Source of the DNA: Trachythela sp. YZ-2020
Lineage: Eukaryota; Cnidaria; Anthozoa; Malacalcyonacea; Clavulariidae
Direction: 5' to 3'
DNA length: 64,000 nt
NCBI GenBank assembly: GCA_016169945.1
Contig: JADLSH010000217.1
Span: 372,001-436,000, forward strand
Shown here piece after piece: positions 20,602 through 31,332 of this stretch. A program made the position numbers and the translations under genes. The notes beneath the pieces are model-generated. The model was not told the DNA's origin and made no database searches. It worked only from the letters and a program-made list of their open reading frames with translations. The number at the start of each line of letters is the position of its first letter. Position 1 is the first letter of the stretch.

Positions 20602-20723
20602 AAGTAGAAAAAGGTTTGCAAACAATTCTCAAAAATATATTCCTAATGACAGTGAACCACATCTGGTGGATGGGCAACTGTTAAAATTGATTACAGAGGT
20701 ATATATTCCACAAACGCTTGTCT

Positions 20724-20795
20724 GGTTCTATGGTGTAATGGTTAGCACTTTGGACTCTGAATCCAAGGATCCGAGTTCAAGTCTCGGTAGAACCT
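20724..20795 (+). tRNA. tRNA-Gln(CTG)
   Basis: Consensus copy. The first TTTT on the coding strand lies about 25 bases downstream. Confidence 0.93.
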
Positions 20796-21034
20796 TGGGA
20801 TGATCATGTGCATGGATTTTCATATTTACACATAGGATATGATTCATGCCTAAAAGTTTACTAGATATCCCACAATGGAATGTGGTCACAATATTTTTCT
20901 TATGGTAGTTAACAGAGACTTGTATCACGGTGGAGTTTCGAATTTCTTCAAAATATAGCACATTCAAGCGAACAAGGCAATATATAATAAAAATATATTA
21001 CAAAGCATCAGTCAATATATAATCCCAGAAAATG

Positions 21035-21119
21035 GGCATTGTAGGGATTCGAACCCACGCCATCGAAATGAATGGCAGATGAAATCAGCGCCTTAGACCA
21101 CGTCCTCGGCCACATTACC
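21035..21119 (-). pseudogene. tRNA-Leu-derived pseudogene, type A
   Basis: Type A consensus (CAT in the loop, 4-base box A insertion). Confidence 0.75.
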
Positions 21120-21274
21120 TTTTTCTGTTAATCTACAGCATAAATTATACCGGTTATTCTGTCTCTTTATTCAAAACTTCTTCATTTTCATGGTTAAATT
21201 ACAGAATAATGAAAACTGAGGTTTTCAACACAGATAGAACAGGAAACATGAAAAGGAAATGCGACAAAAGCCAA

Positions 21275-21372
21275 TGTCAGGTGTGGGATTCGAACCCACG
21301 CCCACAATTGTGGACCAGAATTCTTAATATCCATCTTAAGTCTGGCGCCTTTGACCGCTCGGCCAACCTGAC
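21275..21372 (-). tRNA. tRNA-Leu(TAA), intron-containing
   Basis: Reference copy: GTCAGGT/ACCTGAC acceptor, anticodon stem CCAGA/TCTGG, 14-base intron after position 37, T arm GTGGG-TTCGAAT-CCCAC, discriminator A, TTTT within 10 bases downstream. Confidence 0.93.
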
Positions 21373-21493
21373 AAGCGGAAAAAGGTTTCAAAGAATTTTA
21401 AAAAATGTATTCGTATTCACTGTGAACGACATCTGGGGGATGGGCAACTGTTAAAATTGGTTATAGAGGTGTATATTGAACAAACTCTTGTCT

Positions 21494-21565
21494 GGTTCTG
21501 TGGTGTAATGGTTAGCACTTTGGACTTTGAATCCAAGGATCCGAGTTCAAGTCTCGGCAGAACCT
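21494..21565 (+). tRNA. tRNA-Gln(TTG)
   Basis: Consensus copy. No TTTT occurs in the first 60 or so bases downstream, unlike the minus-strand Leu genes. Confidence 0.93.
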
Positions 21566-21808
21566 TGCGCTAATAATCATGCACATGGATTTGCATATTT
21601 ACGCAGAGGATAAGATTCATGCCTAAAAGTTTACTAGATATCCCACAATGGAATGTGGTCACAATATTTTTCTTATGGTAGTTAACAGAAAGCCTTGGAT
21701 CACACTGGAGTTTCAAATTTTTCAAAATATAGCACGTTCAAGCAAACAAGGCAATATATAATGAAAATATGTTACAAAGCATCAGTGAATATATAATACC
21801 AGAAAATG

Positions 21809-21893
21809 GGCTTTGGCCGGTTACGTACCCACGCCATCGAAATGACTGGTATCTGAAATCAGCGCCTTGGGCCACGTACTCGACCACATTACC
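21809..21893 (-). pseudogene. tRNA-Leu-derived pseudogene, type D
   Basis: Type D with GGTTACGTACC in the T-arm region. Confidence 0.7.
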
Positions 21894-22027
21894 TTGTTCT
21901 GTTTTAGTTCGGGATAATCTAAAGCATAAATGATGCGGGTTATTCTGTCTCTTTATTCAAAGCCTCTTCATTTTCACGGCAAAATTACAGGATAATCTCG
22001 TGAACTTGGAACTTATTATAAAACACG

Positions 22028-22108
22028 TGGCAGCGGTGGATTCGAACCCACGCCATCGAAATGACTGGTGCATTAAACCAGCGCCTTAGACAACAAGGCC
22101 ACGCTACA
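22028..22108 (-). pseudogene. tRNA-Leu(AAG) copy, damaged
   Basis: One T-stem base is deleted, box A is altered (GGCCTTGTTG), and the 5' acceptor starts TGTAGCG. Confidence 0.7.
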
Positions 22109-22285
22109 ATTTGCTGGAAGTTATATGAATCCTAGCAAAACTTTCTAAAGAATAATTACTATTATGTTGTAAACGGCACTGTTTTCGGGAAAGACAAGTT
22201 GAATAAGAGTTGCATTTTACCACACATGTAAAAAGAGAGGAACAGATATTCTAAATCAAGCATTCCAACCTTAAACAAAGATCGC

Positions 22286-22357
22286 TGCGTTGACCGGGAA
22301 TCGAACCCAGATCTACTGCTTGGAAGGCAACAATGCTAACCATTACACCATCAACGC
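22286..22357 (-). tRNA. tRNA-Gly(TCC)
   Basis: Reference copy with all stems paired and box B GGGTTCGATTCC. Confidence 0.93.
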
Positions 22358-22440
22358 ATCACACAAAATATTTTTGATCCCAATAGGTTTTCAACTCAGA
22401 TAAAACAGGCAACATGAAAAGGAAATGCGAAAAAAGCCAA

Positions 22441-22537
22441 TGTCAGGTGTGGAATTCGAACCCACGCCCACAATAGTGGACCAGAATTCTTAATATACAT
22501 ATAACTATGGCGCTTTCGATCGCTCGTGCAACCTGAC
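22441..22537 (-). pseudogene. Degenerate tRNA-Leu, type G
   Basis: Identical to the 20505 copy by eye. Confidence 0.77.
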
Positions 22538-22659
22538 AAGTAGAAAAAGGTTTGCAAACAATTCTCAAAAATATATTCCTAATGACAGTGAACCACATCT
22601 GGTGGATGGGCAACTGTTAAAATTGATTACAGAGGTATATATTCCACAAACGCTTGTCT

Positions 22660-22731
22660 GGTTCTATGGTGTAATGGTTAGCACTTTGGACTCTGAATCC
22701 AAGGATCCGAGTTCAAGTCTCGGTAGAACCT
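22660..22731 (+). tRNA. tRNA-Gln(CTG)
   Basis: Consensus copy. Confidence 0.93.
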
Positions 22732-22970
22732 TGGGATGATCATGTGCATGGATTTTCATATTTACACATAGGATATGATTCATGCCTAAAAGTTTACTAG
22801 ATATCCCACAATGGAATGTGGTCACAATATTTTTCTTATGGTAGTTAACAGAGACTTGTATCACGGTGGAGTTTCGAATTTCTTCAAAATATAGCACATT
22901 CAAGCGAACAAGGCAATATATAATAAAAATATATTACAAAGCATCAGTCAATATATAATCCCAGAAAATG

Positions 22971-23055
22971 GGCATTGTAGGGATTCGAACCCACGCCATC
23001 GAAATGAATGGCAGATGAAATCAGCGCCTTAGACCACGTCCTCGGCCACATTACC
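22971..23055 (-). pseudogene. tRNA-Leu-derived pseudogene, type A
   Basis: Type A consensus. Confidence 0.75.
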
Positions 23056-23209
23056 TTTTCTGTTAATCTACAGCATAAATTATACCGGTTATTCTGTCTC
23101 TTTATTCAAAACTTCTTCATTTTCATGGTTAAATTACAGAATAATGAAAACTGAGGTTTTCAACACAGATAGAACAGGAAACATGAAAAGGAAATGCGAC
23201 AAAAGCCAA

Positions 23210-23306
23210 TGTCAGGTGTGGATTCGAACCCACGCCCACAATTGTGGACCAGAATTCTTAATATCCATCTTAAGTCTGGCGCCTTTGACCGCTCGGCCAA
23301 CCTGAC
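23210..23306 (-). tRNA. tRNA-Leu(TAA), one-base T-stem deletion
   Basis: The + strand has GTGTGGATTCG where other copies have GTGTGGGATTCG, so the 3' T-stem/acceptor side is one base short. Intron and anticodon are intact. Confidence 0.65.
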
Positions 23307-23425
23307 AAGCGAAAAAGCTTTCAAAGAATTTTAAAAATGTATTCGTAATCACTGTGAACGACATCTGGGGGATGGGCAACTGTTAAAATTGGTTATAGAG
23401 GTGTATATTGAACAAACTCTTGTCT

Positions 23426-23497
23426 GGTTCTGTGGTGTAATGGTTAGCACTTTGGACTTTGAATCCAAGGATCCGAGTTCAAGTCTCGGCAGAACCT
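23426..23497 (+). tRNA. tRNA-Gln(TTG)
   Basis: Consensus copy. Confidence 0.93.
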
Positions 23498-23737
23498 TGC
23501 GCTAATCATGCACATGGATTTGCATATTTACGCAGAGGATAAGATTCATGCCTAAAATTTTACTAGGTATAAAACAATGCAATGTGGTTACAATATTTTT
23601 CTAATGGTAGTTAACAGAAAGCCTTGGATCACACTGGAGTTTCAAATTTTTCAAAATATAGCACGTTCAAGCAAACAAGGCAATATATAATAAAAATATG
23701 TTACAAAGAATCAGTCAATATATAATCCCAGAAAATG

Positions 23738-23822
23738 GGCTTTGGCCGGATTCGTACCCACGCCATCGAAATGACTGGTATCTGAAATCAGCGCCTTGGG
23801 CCACGTACTCGACCACATTACC
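23738..23822 (-). pseudogene. tRNA-Leu-derived pseudogene, type D
   Basis: Type D consensus; the anticodon position reads CAG. Confidence 0.72.
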
Positions 23823-23956
23823 TTGTTCTGTTTTAGTTCGGGATAATCTAAAGCATAAATGATGCGGGTTATTCTGTCTCTTTATTCAAAGCCTCTTCAT
23901 TTTCACGGCAAAATTACAGGATAATCTCGTGAACTTGGAACTTATTATAAAACACG

Positions 23957-24038
23957 TGGCAGCGGTGGGATTCGAACCCACGCCATCGAAATGACTGGTG
24001 CCTTAAACCAGCGCCTTAGACCACTCGGCCACGCTACC
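23957..24038 (-). tRNA. tRNA-Leu(AAG)
   Basis: Reference copy with all stems intact; CGTGTTTTATAA follows the 3' end. Confidence 0.93.
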
Positions 24039-24215
24039 ATTAGCTGGAAGTTATTGGAATCCTAGCAAAACTTTCTAAAGAATAATTACTATTATGTTGT
24101 AAACGGCACTGTTTTCGGGAAAGACAAGTTGAATAAGAGTTGCATTTTACCACACATGTAAAAAGAGAGGAACAGATATTCTAAATCAAGCATTCCAACC
24201 TTAAACAAAGATCGC

Positions 24216-24287
24216 TGCGTTGACCGGGAATCGAACCCAGATCTACTGCTTGGAAGGCAACAATGCTAACCATTACACCATCAACGC
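24216..24287 (-). tRNA. tRNA-Gly(TCC)
   Basis: Consensus copy. Confidence 0.93.
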
Positions 24288-24370
24288 ATCACACAAAATA
24301 TTTTTGATCCCAATAGGTTTTCAACTCAGATAAAACAGGCAACATGAAAAGGAAATGCGAAAAAAGCCAA

Positions 24371-24467
24371 TGTCAGGTGTGGAATTCGAACCCACGCCCA
24401 CAATAGTGGACCAGAATTCTTAATATACATATAACTATGGCGCTTTCGATCGCTCGTGCAACCTGAC
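24371..24467 (-). pseudogene. Degenerate tRNA-Leu, type G
   Basis: Type G consensus. Confidence 0.77.
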
Positions 24468-24589
24468 AAGTAGAAAAAGGTTTGCAAACAATTCTCGAAA
24501 ATATATTCCTAATGACAGTGAACCACATCTGGTGGATGAGCAACTGTTAAAATTGATTACAGAGGAATATATTCCACAAACGCTTGTCT

Positions 24590-24661
24590 GGTTCTATGGT
24601 GTAATGGTTAGCACTTTGGACTCTGAATCCAAGGATCCGAGTTCAAGTCTCGGTAGAACCT
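24590..24661 (+). tRNA. tRNA-Gln(CTG)
   Basis: Consensus copy; the 3' flank is TTGGATG rather than TGGGATG. Confidence 0.92.
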
Positions 24662-24899
24662 TTGGATGATCATGTGCATGGATTTTCATATTTACACATA
24701 GGATATGATTCATGCCTAAAATTTACTAGATATCCCACAATGGAATGTGGTCACAATATTTTTCTTATGGTAGTTAACAGAGACTTGTATCACGGTGGAG
24801 TTTCGAATTTCTTCAAAATATAGCACATTCAAGCGAACAAGGCAATATATAATAAAAATATATTACAAAGCATCAGTCAATATATGATCCCAGAAAATG

Positions 24900-24984
24900 G
24901 GCATTGTAGGGATTCGAACCCACGCCATCGAAATGAATGGCAGATGAAATCAGCGCCTTAGACCACGTCCTCGGCCACATTACC
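24900..24984 (-). pseudogene. tRNA-Leu-derived pseudogene, type A
   Basis: Type A consensus. Confidence 0.75.
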
Positions 24985-25139
24985 TTTTTCTGTTAATCTA
25001 CAGCATAAATTATACCGGTTATTCTGTCTCTTTATTCAAAACTTCTTCATTTTCATGGTTAAATTACAGAATAATGAAAACTGAGGTTTTCAACACAGAT
25101 AGAACAGGAAACATGAAAAGGAAATGCGACAAAAGCCAA

Positions 25140-25237
25140 TGTCAGGTGTGGGATTCGAACCCACGCCCACAATTGTGGACCAGAATTCTTAATATCCATC
25201 TTAAGTCTGGCGCCTTTGACCGCTCGGCCAACCTGAC
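25140..25237 (-). tRNA. tRNA-Leu(TAA), intron-containing
   Basis: Consensus copy, same intron as at 21275. Confidence 0.93.
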
Positions 25238-25358
25238 AAGCGGAAAAAGGTTTCAAAGAATTTTAAAAAATGTATTCGTATTCACTGTGAACGACATCTG
25301 GGGGATGGGCAACTGTTAAAATTGGTTATAGAGGTGTATATTGAACAAACTCTTGTCT

Positions 25359-25430
25359 GGTTCTGTGGTGTAATGGTTAGCACTTTGGACTTTGAATCCA
25401 AGGATCCGAGTTCAAGTCTCGGCAGAACCT
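25359..25430 (+). tRNA. tRNA-Gln(TTG)
   Basis: Consensus copy. Confidence 0.93.
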
Positions 25431-25670
25431 TGCGCTAATCATGCACATGGATTTGCATATTTACGCAGAGGATAAGATTCATGCCTAAAATTTTACTAGG
25501 TATAAAACAATGCAATGTGGTTACAATATTTTTCTAATGGTAGTTAACAGAAAGCCTTGGATCACACTGGAGTTTCAAATTTTTCAAAATATAGCACGTT
25601 CAAGCAAACAAGGCAATATATAATAAAAATATGTTACAAAGAATCAGTCAATATATAATCCCAGAAAATG

Positions 25671-25755
25671 GGCTTTGGCCGGATTCGTACCCACGCCATC
25701 GAAATGACTGGTATCTGAAATCAGCGCCTTGGGCTACGTACTCGGCCACATTACC
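25671..25755 (-). pseudogene. tRNA-Leu-derived pseudogene, type D
   Basis: Type D with two D-arm changes (GGGCTACGTACTCGGCC on +) that bring it nearer to type A. Confidence 0.7.
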
Positions 25756-25888
25756 TTGTTCTGTTTTAGTTCGGGATAATCTAAAGCATAAATGTGCGGG
25801 TTATTCTGTCTCTTTATTCAAAGCCTTTTCATTTTCACGGCAAAATTACAGGATAATCTCGTGAACTTGGAACTTATTATAAAACACG

Positions 25889-25970
25889 TGGCAGCGGTGG
25901 GATTCGAACCCACGCCATCGAAATGACTGGTGCCTTAAACCAGCGCCTTAGACCACTCGGCCACGCTACC
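25889..25970 (-). tRNA. tRNA-Leu(AAG)
   Basis: Consensus copy. Confidence 0.93.
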
Positions 25971-26147
25971 ATTAGCTGGAAGTTATTGGAATCCTAGCAA
26001 AACTTTCTAAAGAATAATTACTATTATGTTGTAAACGGCACTGTTTTCGGGAAAGACAAGTTGAATAAGAGTTGCATTTTACCACACATGTAAAAAGAGA
26101 GGAACAGATATTCTAAATCAAGCATTCCAACCTTAAACAAAGATCGC

Positions 26148-26219
26148 TGCGTTGACCGGGAATCGAACCCAGATCTACTGCTTGGAAGGCAACAATGCTA
26201 ACCATTACACCATCAACGC
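26148..26219 (-). tRNA. tRNA-Gly(TCC)
   Basis: Consensus copy. Confidence 0.93.
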
Positions 26220-26302
26220 ATCACGCAAAATATTTTTGATCCTAATAGGTTTTCAACTCAGATAAAACAGGCAACATGAAAAGGAAATGCGAAAAAAGCC
26301 AA

Positions 26303-26399
26303 TGTCAGATGTGAAATTCAAACCCACGCCCACAATAGTGGACCAGAATTCTTAATATACATATAACTATGGCGCTTTCGATCGCTCGTGCAACCTGAC
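26303..26399 (-). pseudogene. Degenerate tRNA-Leu, type G
   Basis: Type G with extra T-arm changes (GTGAAATTCAAACC on +). Confidence 0.74.
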
Positions 26400-26521
26400 A
26401 AGTAGAAAAAGGTTTGCAAACAATTCTCAACTATATATTCCTAATGACAGTCAACCACATCTGGTGGATGGGCAACTGTTAAAATTGATTACAGAGGTAT
26501 ATATCCCACAAACGCTTGTCT

Positions 26522-26593
26522 GGTTCTATGGTGTAATGGTTAGCACTTTGGACTCTGAATCCAAGGATCCGAGTTCAAGTCTCGGTAGAACCT
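26522..26593 (+). tRNA. tRNA-Gln(CTG)
   Basis: Consensus copy, the last before the large insertion. Confidence 0.93.
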
Positions 26594-26832
26594 TGGGATG
26601 ATCATGTGCATGGATTTTCATATTTACACATAGGATATGATTCATGCCTAAAAGTTTACTAGATATCCCACAATGGAATGTGGTCACAATATTTTTCTTA
26701 TGGTAGTTAACAGAGACTTGTATCACGGTGGAGTTTCGAATTTCTTCAAAATATAGCACATTCAAGCGAACAAGGCAATATATAATAAAAATATATTACA
26801 AAGCATCAGTCAATATATAATCCCAGAAAATG

Positions 26833-26917
26833 GGCATTGTAGGGATTCGAACCCACGCCATCGAAATGAAGGGCAGATGAAATCAGCGCCTTAGACCACG
26901 TCCTCGGCCACATTACC
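26833..26917 (-). pseudogene. tRNA-Leu-derived pseudogene, type A
   Basis: Type A, with GAAGGGCAG in the anticodon region on +. Confidence 0.74.
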
Positions 26918-27167
26918 TTTTTCTGTTAATCTACAGCATAAATTATACCGGTTATTCTGTCTCTTTATTCAAAACTTCTTCATTTTCATGGTTAAATTAC
27001 AGAATAATGAAAACTGAGGTTTTCAACACAGATAGAACAGGAAACATGAAAAGGAAATGCGAAAAAAGCCAATGTCAGGTGTGGAATTCAAACCCACGCC
27101 CACAATAGTGGACCAGAATTCTTAATCCCCGAGCCGGCGCGAAGCGCCGTGCGAGGGTACTAATTCC

Positions 27168-27795
27168 TACGGTGGCCCAGAAGTGCAAAACACAAAACAA
27201 ACAAAGCAAAACAAAAATTACGTTTCTTTATCATTTTTACACTATTTTGATACATTTTTACCCAAAACATGAAACACAATTAACCATTTTATCACACAAT
27301 TTTCTTTTTTTGTGACACGTTTGAAAACACAAAACACATTTGGAATCACAAAACACATTTGGAAATCACAAAACACATTTAGAAATCACAAAACACATTT
27401 AGAAATCACAAAACACATTTAGAAATCACAAAACACATTTAGAAATCACAAAACACATTTAGAAATCACAAAACACATTTAGAAATCACAAAACACATTT
27501 AGAAATTGGAAATTCCGAATCATAACAAGTGCTTCCACTTCATAAAACTGGATTTCCTGTTTTCATCCTTATTTATTTATCCTTATCTGGCGTTTGAAAT
27601 AGACTATTATTAAGCCCCAATGGTTGGAATCTAATAGTTTCCTGCCATTATCTTGGCAATTCATTATATTTTCTGCCAATTTCATTCCAAAAGGATTTCC
27701 TGCCATTTTCCTTGCCAAATCTTGCCAGAGCAGCCAGAGCCCAATATTTCCTTTAGCCAGGAATTTCCTTGCATGTGGAAGCTATGAATTCACAA
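27168..27795 (+). repeat. Left terminal inverted repeat with 20-bp minisatellite
   Basis: It matches 38665-39278 in inverse orientation with small indels near the inner end. At 27326-27504 it holds nine copies of a 20-bp motif (AAATCACAAAACACATTTAG). Confidence 0.9.
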
Positions 27796-27907
27796 GTCAC
27801 AAACCATTTGTTACATGAAGTGTTGACGAATGTCTTCAAATTTCAAAATGGCGTCTGGAAAATGTGGGAAAATTGTTTGAAAATATTCTTTTACATCAAA
27901 CAAAACA

Positions 27908-29510
27908 ATGAAATGTCCAAAATGTTATTCAGATGTTTTAGAGTCGTTTCGATTTTGCCATCAGTGTGGGGAAGTACTAGTCGTTGAATCTTCGTCGAGA
28001 TCTGAAAGTACAGCGTACATATCAACTGAAAGTGAGAGATGTGTTTCAGGACCATCATATTCAACACCTTCTCTGCCACCAAAAGGGACCTTGCAAACTC
28101 AACGAGTTCCACGTGTTGAATCGTTCAATGAGTTCCGAAAAAGAAAATCCAGCGAAAGAGTGCAGAAAGAAACGTCGAAAAAAGGGAAAAAGCCTCTCAA
28201 GGTCAAGGAAGTTTTCGTTGGAATTGGCTTAATGAACTTGACCAAAGGAGAATTTAAGCCTGTTAAAGGTAAAATTAAGATGGTTCGTGTTCCTACAACA
28301 ATTCGAAAGCTTGAACTTTTGAAATTATCTTATGATAAACACTGCGCACATGACCGCACATTTGACAAAGATGCGGATTATACTCTTGCTTTTCCTGATG
28401 GAACGGAAATAATTACGCTACCAGATCATCCCAACCGCATTTTTCAGTTGGATCAATATCAGCAAGATGTTGGTAAAGCGTATAATCGAATAACCCTTTT
28501 CTTATTGAAACGGAGTGACCTAGAAAGCTATAACGAACTGCGACACATCACAACTGACTCTGATGATGAGGCAGAGGAAAGCACTGTAAGACAGATGACT
28601 GTTATAGAATCATTTGCTCGAGTTACTGACTCTACTACTCACAATACAACAAAGCAAACTACTGCTGGCCCATCAACATCAGAGAACATATTTTCCAACA
28701 ATAATGAAAATTTACCTGGAACAAGTTGTTCATTGTATGAAAGTGAAAGTGCTCGTGGAACAGTAAGTGGGATGAAAACAATGAGAGAAATGTTCCCTAA
28801 TCGTGACGAGAGTGAATTAAAGCAAGCACTTGAGCTAAATGAAACCCTGGAAGAGGCAATTAATATGGTTGTAGAGGAAGATGACAGGTCAGTAAATAAC
28901 ACGTACGGGTCACTGATTACAGAAGAATGTGATGCAGATGTGAACATACTCCATGATGATGATGAAAATTTGGAATCATTTTTGGAAACGTCTTCAAAAC
29001 TCACTACACAGTTAATGCAACACTGACGGAGAAGCTTGAACACTGTAAGGAACAGTTTATGGACAGTTCAAAAAACTTCAGAATAAAAGTACGAAGGCAT
29101 CATGTATGGGAAGATACAATGATAAAACTTCAAAGGGATGAGAATGCTATAAAGAATCCAATAAAAGTTCAGTTCATCGGCGAACCTGCAGTCGACCAAG
29201 GCGGGCCATCTCGTGAATATTTTGGCCTAATAAACGAAGCCGCTGAAAGAAAGTTGATGACACAATCTGCGTTCAGACATAATATTTCTGCCTTGAAAGG
29301 ACGGGAGTACTATGCTTTTGGGCAGTTGACAGCTATTGGTTTGCTTCAAGGATCACCTGGCCCAAGATGTTTTACAAAGTCAGTGTTTGACTATATTTGT
29401 TCTGGGAGCATTGATAATTTAACTCCATCCATAGAAGAAATCCCAGTTCATGAGGTGAAGAATAGCCTCATGGAGTTGAATAATCTTACAAATCCTGATG
29501 AGTTTAAACC
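27908..29510 (+). pseudogene. Zinc-ribbon/CUE/HECT ubiquitin ligase-like gene, 5' part
   Basis: The first frame (27908-29026, 372 aa) starts with a zinc ribbon (MKCPKCYSD...FCHQCGEVL). It continues through a basic KR-rich stretch (about residues 75-105) and a Ser/Thr-rich linker, and ends with a CUE-like segment (MREMFPNRDESELKQAL...). The frame shifts near 29010. Then 29059-29510 carries the HECT N-lobe motif EPAVDQGGPSREYFG and more. The reading stops at the P element, 29510. HECT ligases transfer ubiquitin through a catalytic Cys, which lies in the 3' part at 36324-36962. Whether the shift at 29010 is a mutation or an unseen intron is unclear. Confidence 0.75.
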
Positions 29511-29728
29511 ATAGTTAATAGAAATACTAAACATGGTTAGGAAGGCCGGCAAACTTCAAAGGCTTAGAGTCGTGACTGGTCGTGATGTTGCGCGATACTT
29601 CCGGTTGTAATCCGAGTGCACAGCTTGCTGGATATGAGTGACATTTGTTACTATGGCTATTTGAGTAATTCGACACTTGAGTGAGAAAACTAGAAAATAT
29701 TCAGTTTGTCGCGACTATTTTGGACAAA

Positions 29729-31332
29729 ATGGACTCCGGTAGCGAAGAAGATATAGGTCTTGGGAGCGAAGAGTTCTTTGAAGAAGATTTAGAAGTTGAC
29801 GAGTTCGCAGAAACCTTAGAACTCATCGAGTCGAACGCTGAAGAAATTGATGCGCAAGTGTTGGACGCGATTACTGAGGCAAGTTACAATTATATCATTT
29901 GTTATATTCTAATACAACTCTATTGGCACGTGTTTAACCTGTCTGTTTCTTGTATATATATATGTAGGTAGAAGGAGCAAAGCATTTTCCATGTCTAGAC
30001 TGCCAGAAAGTTTGCAAGTCTAAGGGTGGTTTAACCCGGCATCGTCGAAGTAAACATGAAGAGAAAACAGCGGCTGTGAACAAATATCCACCTATAAACA
30101 TGGACGTGATTAAAAAAATCCTTGCTGAAATTGTCGAGAAATTGCGGGAAGAAAATATTTATCCAAAGGAAATTCTCGACGCTATTGCCAACTTGAAACC
30201 CAGTGAATCCTTTCTCAAGTTCATTACCAAGGTTTTCGGTTTGTTTTGCAGAAAGCTCAACCAAGATAGGATGTTAGCAATGTTTTATGGGGAAATCGTT
30301 AAAGATTGGAAAGTCTACTTTACGCCTAGTGTCAATCGAAATGCTATCAATGTGTTGCTAATCCATTTACCACAAAAGTTGGTCATCTATCACAAGCATG
30401 CAAGCAACACGCAACAAATAGATCAGGTAAGATATATGATAGAATATCATTTTTATGCAATGTAAAATCGTCCGGTATTAGACAGAGTAAAATAATAAAG
30501 TAGGGCACATTGCAGCTTAATGGTACTTTGACCTTGCAAGCAAACCAAAATGTGCAAAACGTGTTCCAGCTCCAAGAGATTCAACTACTTGAAAGTAGTT
30601 TGAAATGTTTCAAGTAGTTAAATCTCTCTCAATCTGCAGCTGTTTGTTATCATCTCTACTTCCTTTGTTATCATCTCTACTTCAAGATTATAAAATTTAC
30701 ACTTGCATTTATATCTACAAATAGCCTTCAACATTCCCATTAACAGTCTATTAATATTATTCAAGGAGAAAGAAGAAATTGAGTTGAGTCCAGAAGAAAT
30801 TGGTCCCCTAGCATATGTCTCTGGTTACGTCCTGCAATCGCTCTACAGGAAAAGTAAAAATTCCAAGCATTGGAATTCTACTCGTAGTCAGGAGTTGCAG
30901 TCTCTGCTTCAGTCATTAAAACTTGCTGAAACCAAAGATGATGAATATATTGACTCTTTGTCGAGAGGTGGTCTTTGGGCCCCAAATGAAACAGTTAAAA
31001 ACATTGCTAAAACAACAGAAATAATATTTCGACAACAATTGAAATCTAAGAAGGCTGCTCATTTATCTGTTCCTGCGGATAAAGTTGTAGACCAGGTTCT
31101 TGCAACACCTGCTGTGAAAAGTCTCTGGGAAAGCATTATTACAGATTTGGATTCACCAATCTCCAGTGAATGTAGCAAGCTTGCTCTGGAAAACTTTATT
31201 AAACTGTATGTTCAGGTTCGGAGCTTTTCACATGCTAGAGACATAGTGAACAAGTACAAACTGAAGGAGAAGGCTTTGAAGAAAAAAGGTTTAAGAAAAG
31301 AACTGAAAAATGCAGATAAAACACAGGTCTAA
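29729..31332 (+). CDS. C2H2 zinc-finger protein encoded in the P element (3 exons)
   Basis: Exon 1 is 29729-29878: the ATG lies in an acidic segment, MDSGSEEDIGLGSEEFFEED. Exon 2 is 29968-30426 and exon 3 is 30766-31332. Both introns are phase 0. The first has a GC donor (GAG/GCAAGT) and an acceptor after ATGTAG; the second is GT-AG (CAG/GTAAGA to TCAAG). Predicted length is about 391 aa. Exon 2 opens with one C2H2 finger (CLDCQKVCKSKGGLTRHRR...H, spacing 2-12-4). Exon 3 has LAYVSGYVLQSLYRK, a motif like the xYxxGYV segment of P-type transposases, and a Lys-rich end. No stop or frame break is seen. Function unknown; it may be an accessory transposition protein. The far 3' end could splice further. 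Confidence 0.65.

Larger units (their letters stand above)
1531..27125. repeat. Tandem tRNA gene array, mature unit about 1.93 kb
   Basis: Gln(CTG) copies start at 20724, 22660, 24590 and 26522, giving periods of 1936, 1930 and 1932 bases, and all intervening tRNAs and spacers repeat in the same order. The unit holds eight tRNA-like loci: A (Leu-derived), B Leu(TAA), C Gln(TTG), D (Leu-derived), E Leu(AAG), F Gly(TCC), G (degenerate Leu) and H Gln(CTG). Spacers after C and after H are homologous, as are those after A and D and those before B and G. Units left of 20 kb lack some members or carry insertions. A remnant continues at 40205-41440 beyond the 13-kb Helitron insertion. Confidence 0.95.

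Noticed and set aside
1806..25319. Repeated 63-82-residue open frames (MKTEVFNTDRTGNMKRK-type and antisense QVGRAVKGARLK-type)
   Set aside because: They are translations of the Leu(TAA) gene and its spacer, repeated with the array. No domain, and they shift with tRNA mutations.
26833..26917. Type A locus as an initiator or elongator tRNA-Met because of CAT
   Set aside because: It has a Leu-type long variable arm, a split box A and a mismatched anticodon stem.
27326..27504. Regular 20-bp repeats as a CRISPR array
   Set aside because: The repeats are directly contiguous with no unique spacers, lie in a transposon TIR and are mirrored at the other TIR. The genome is eukaryotic.
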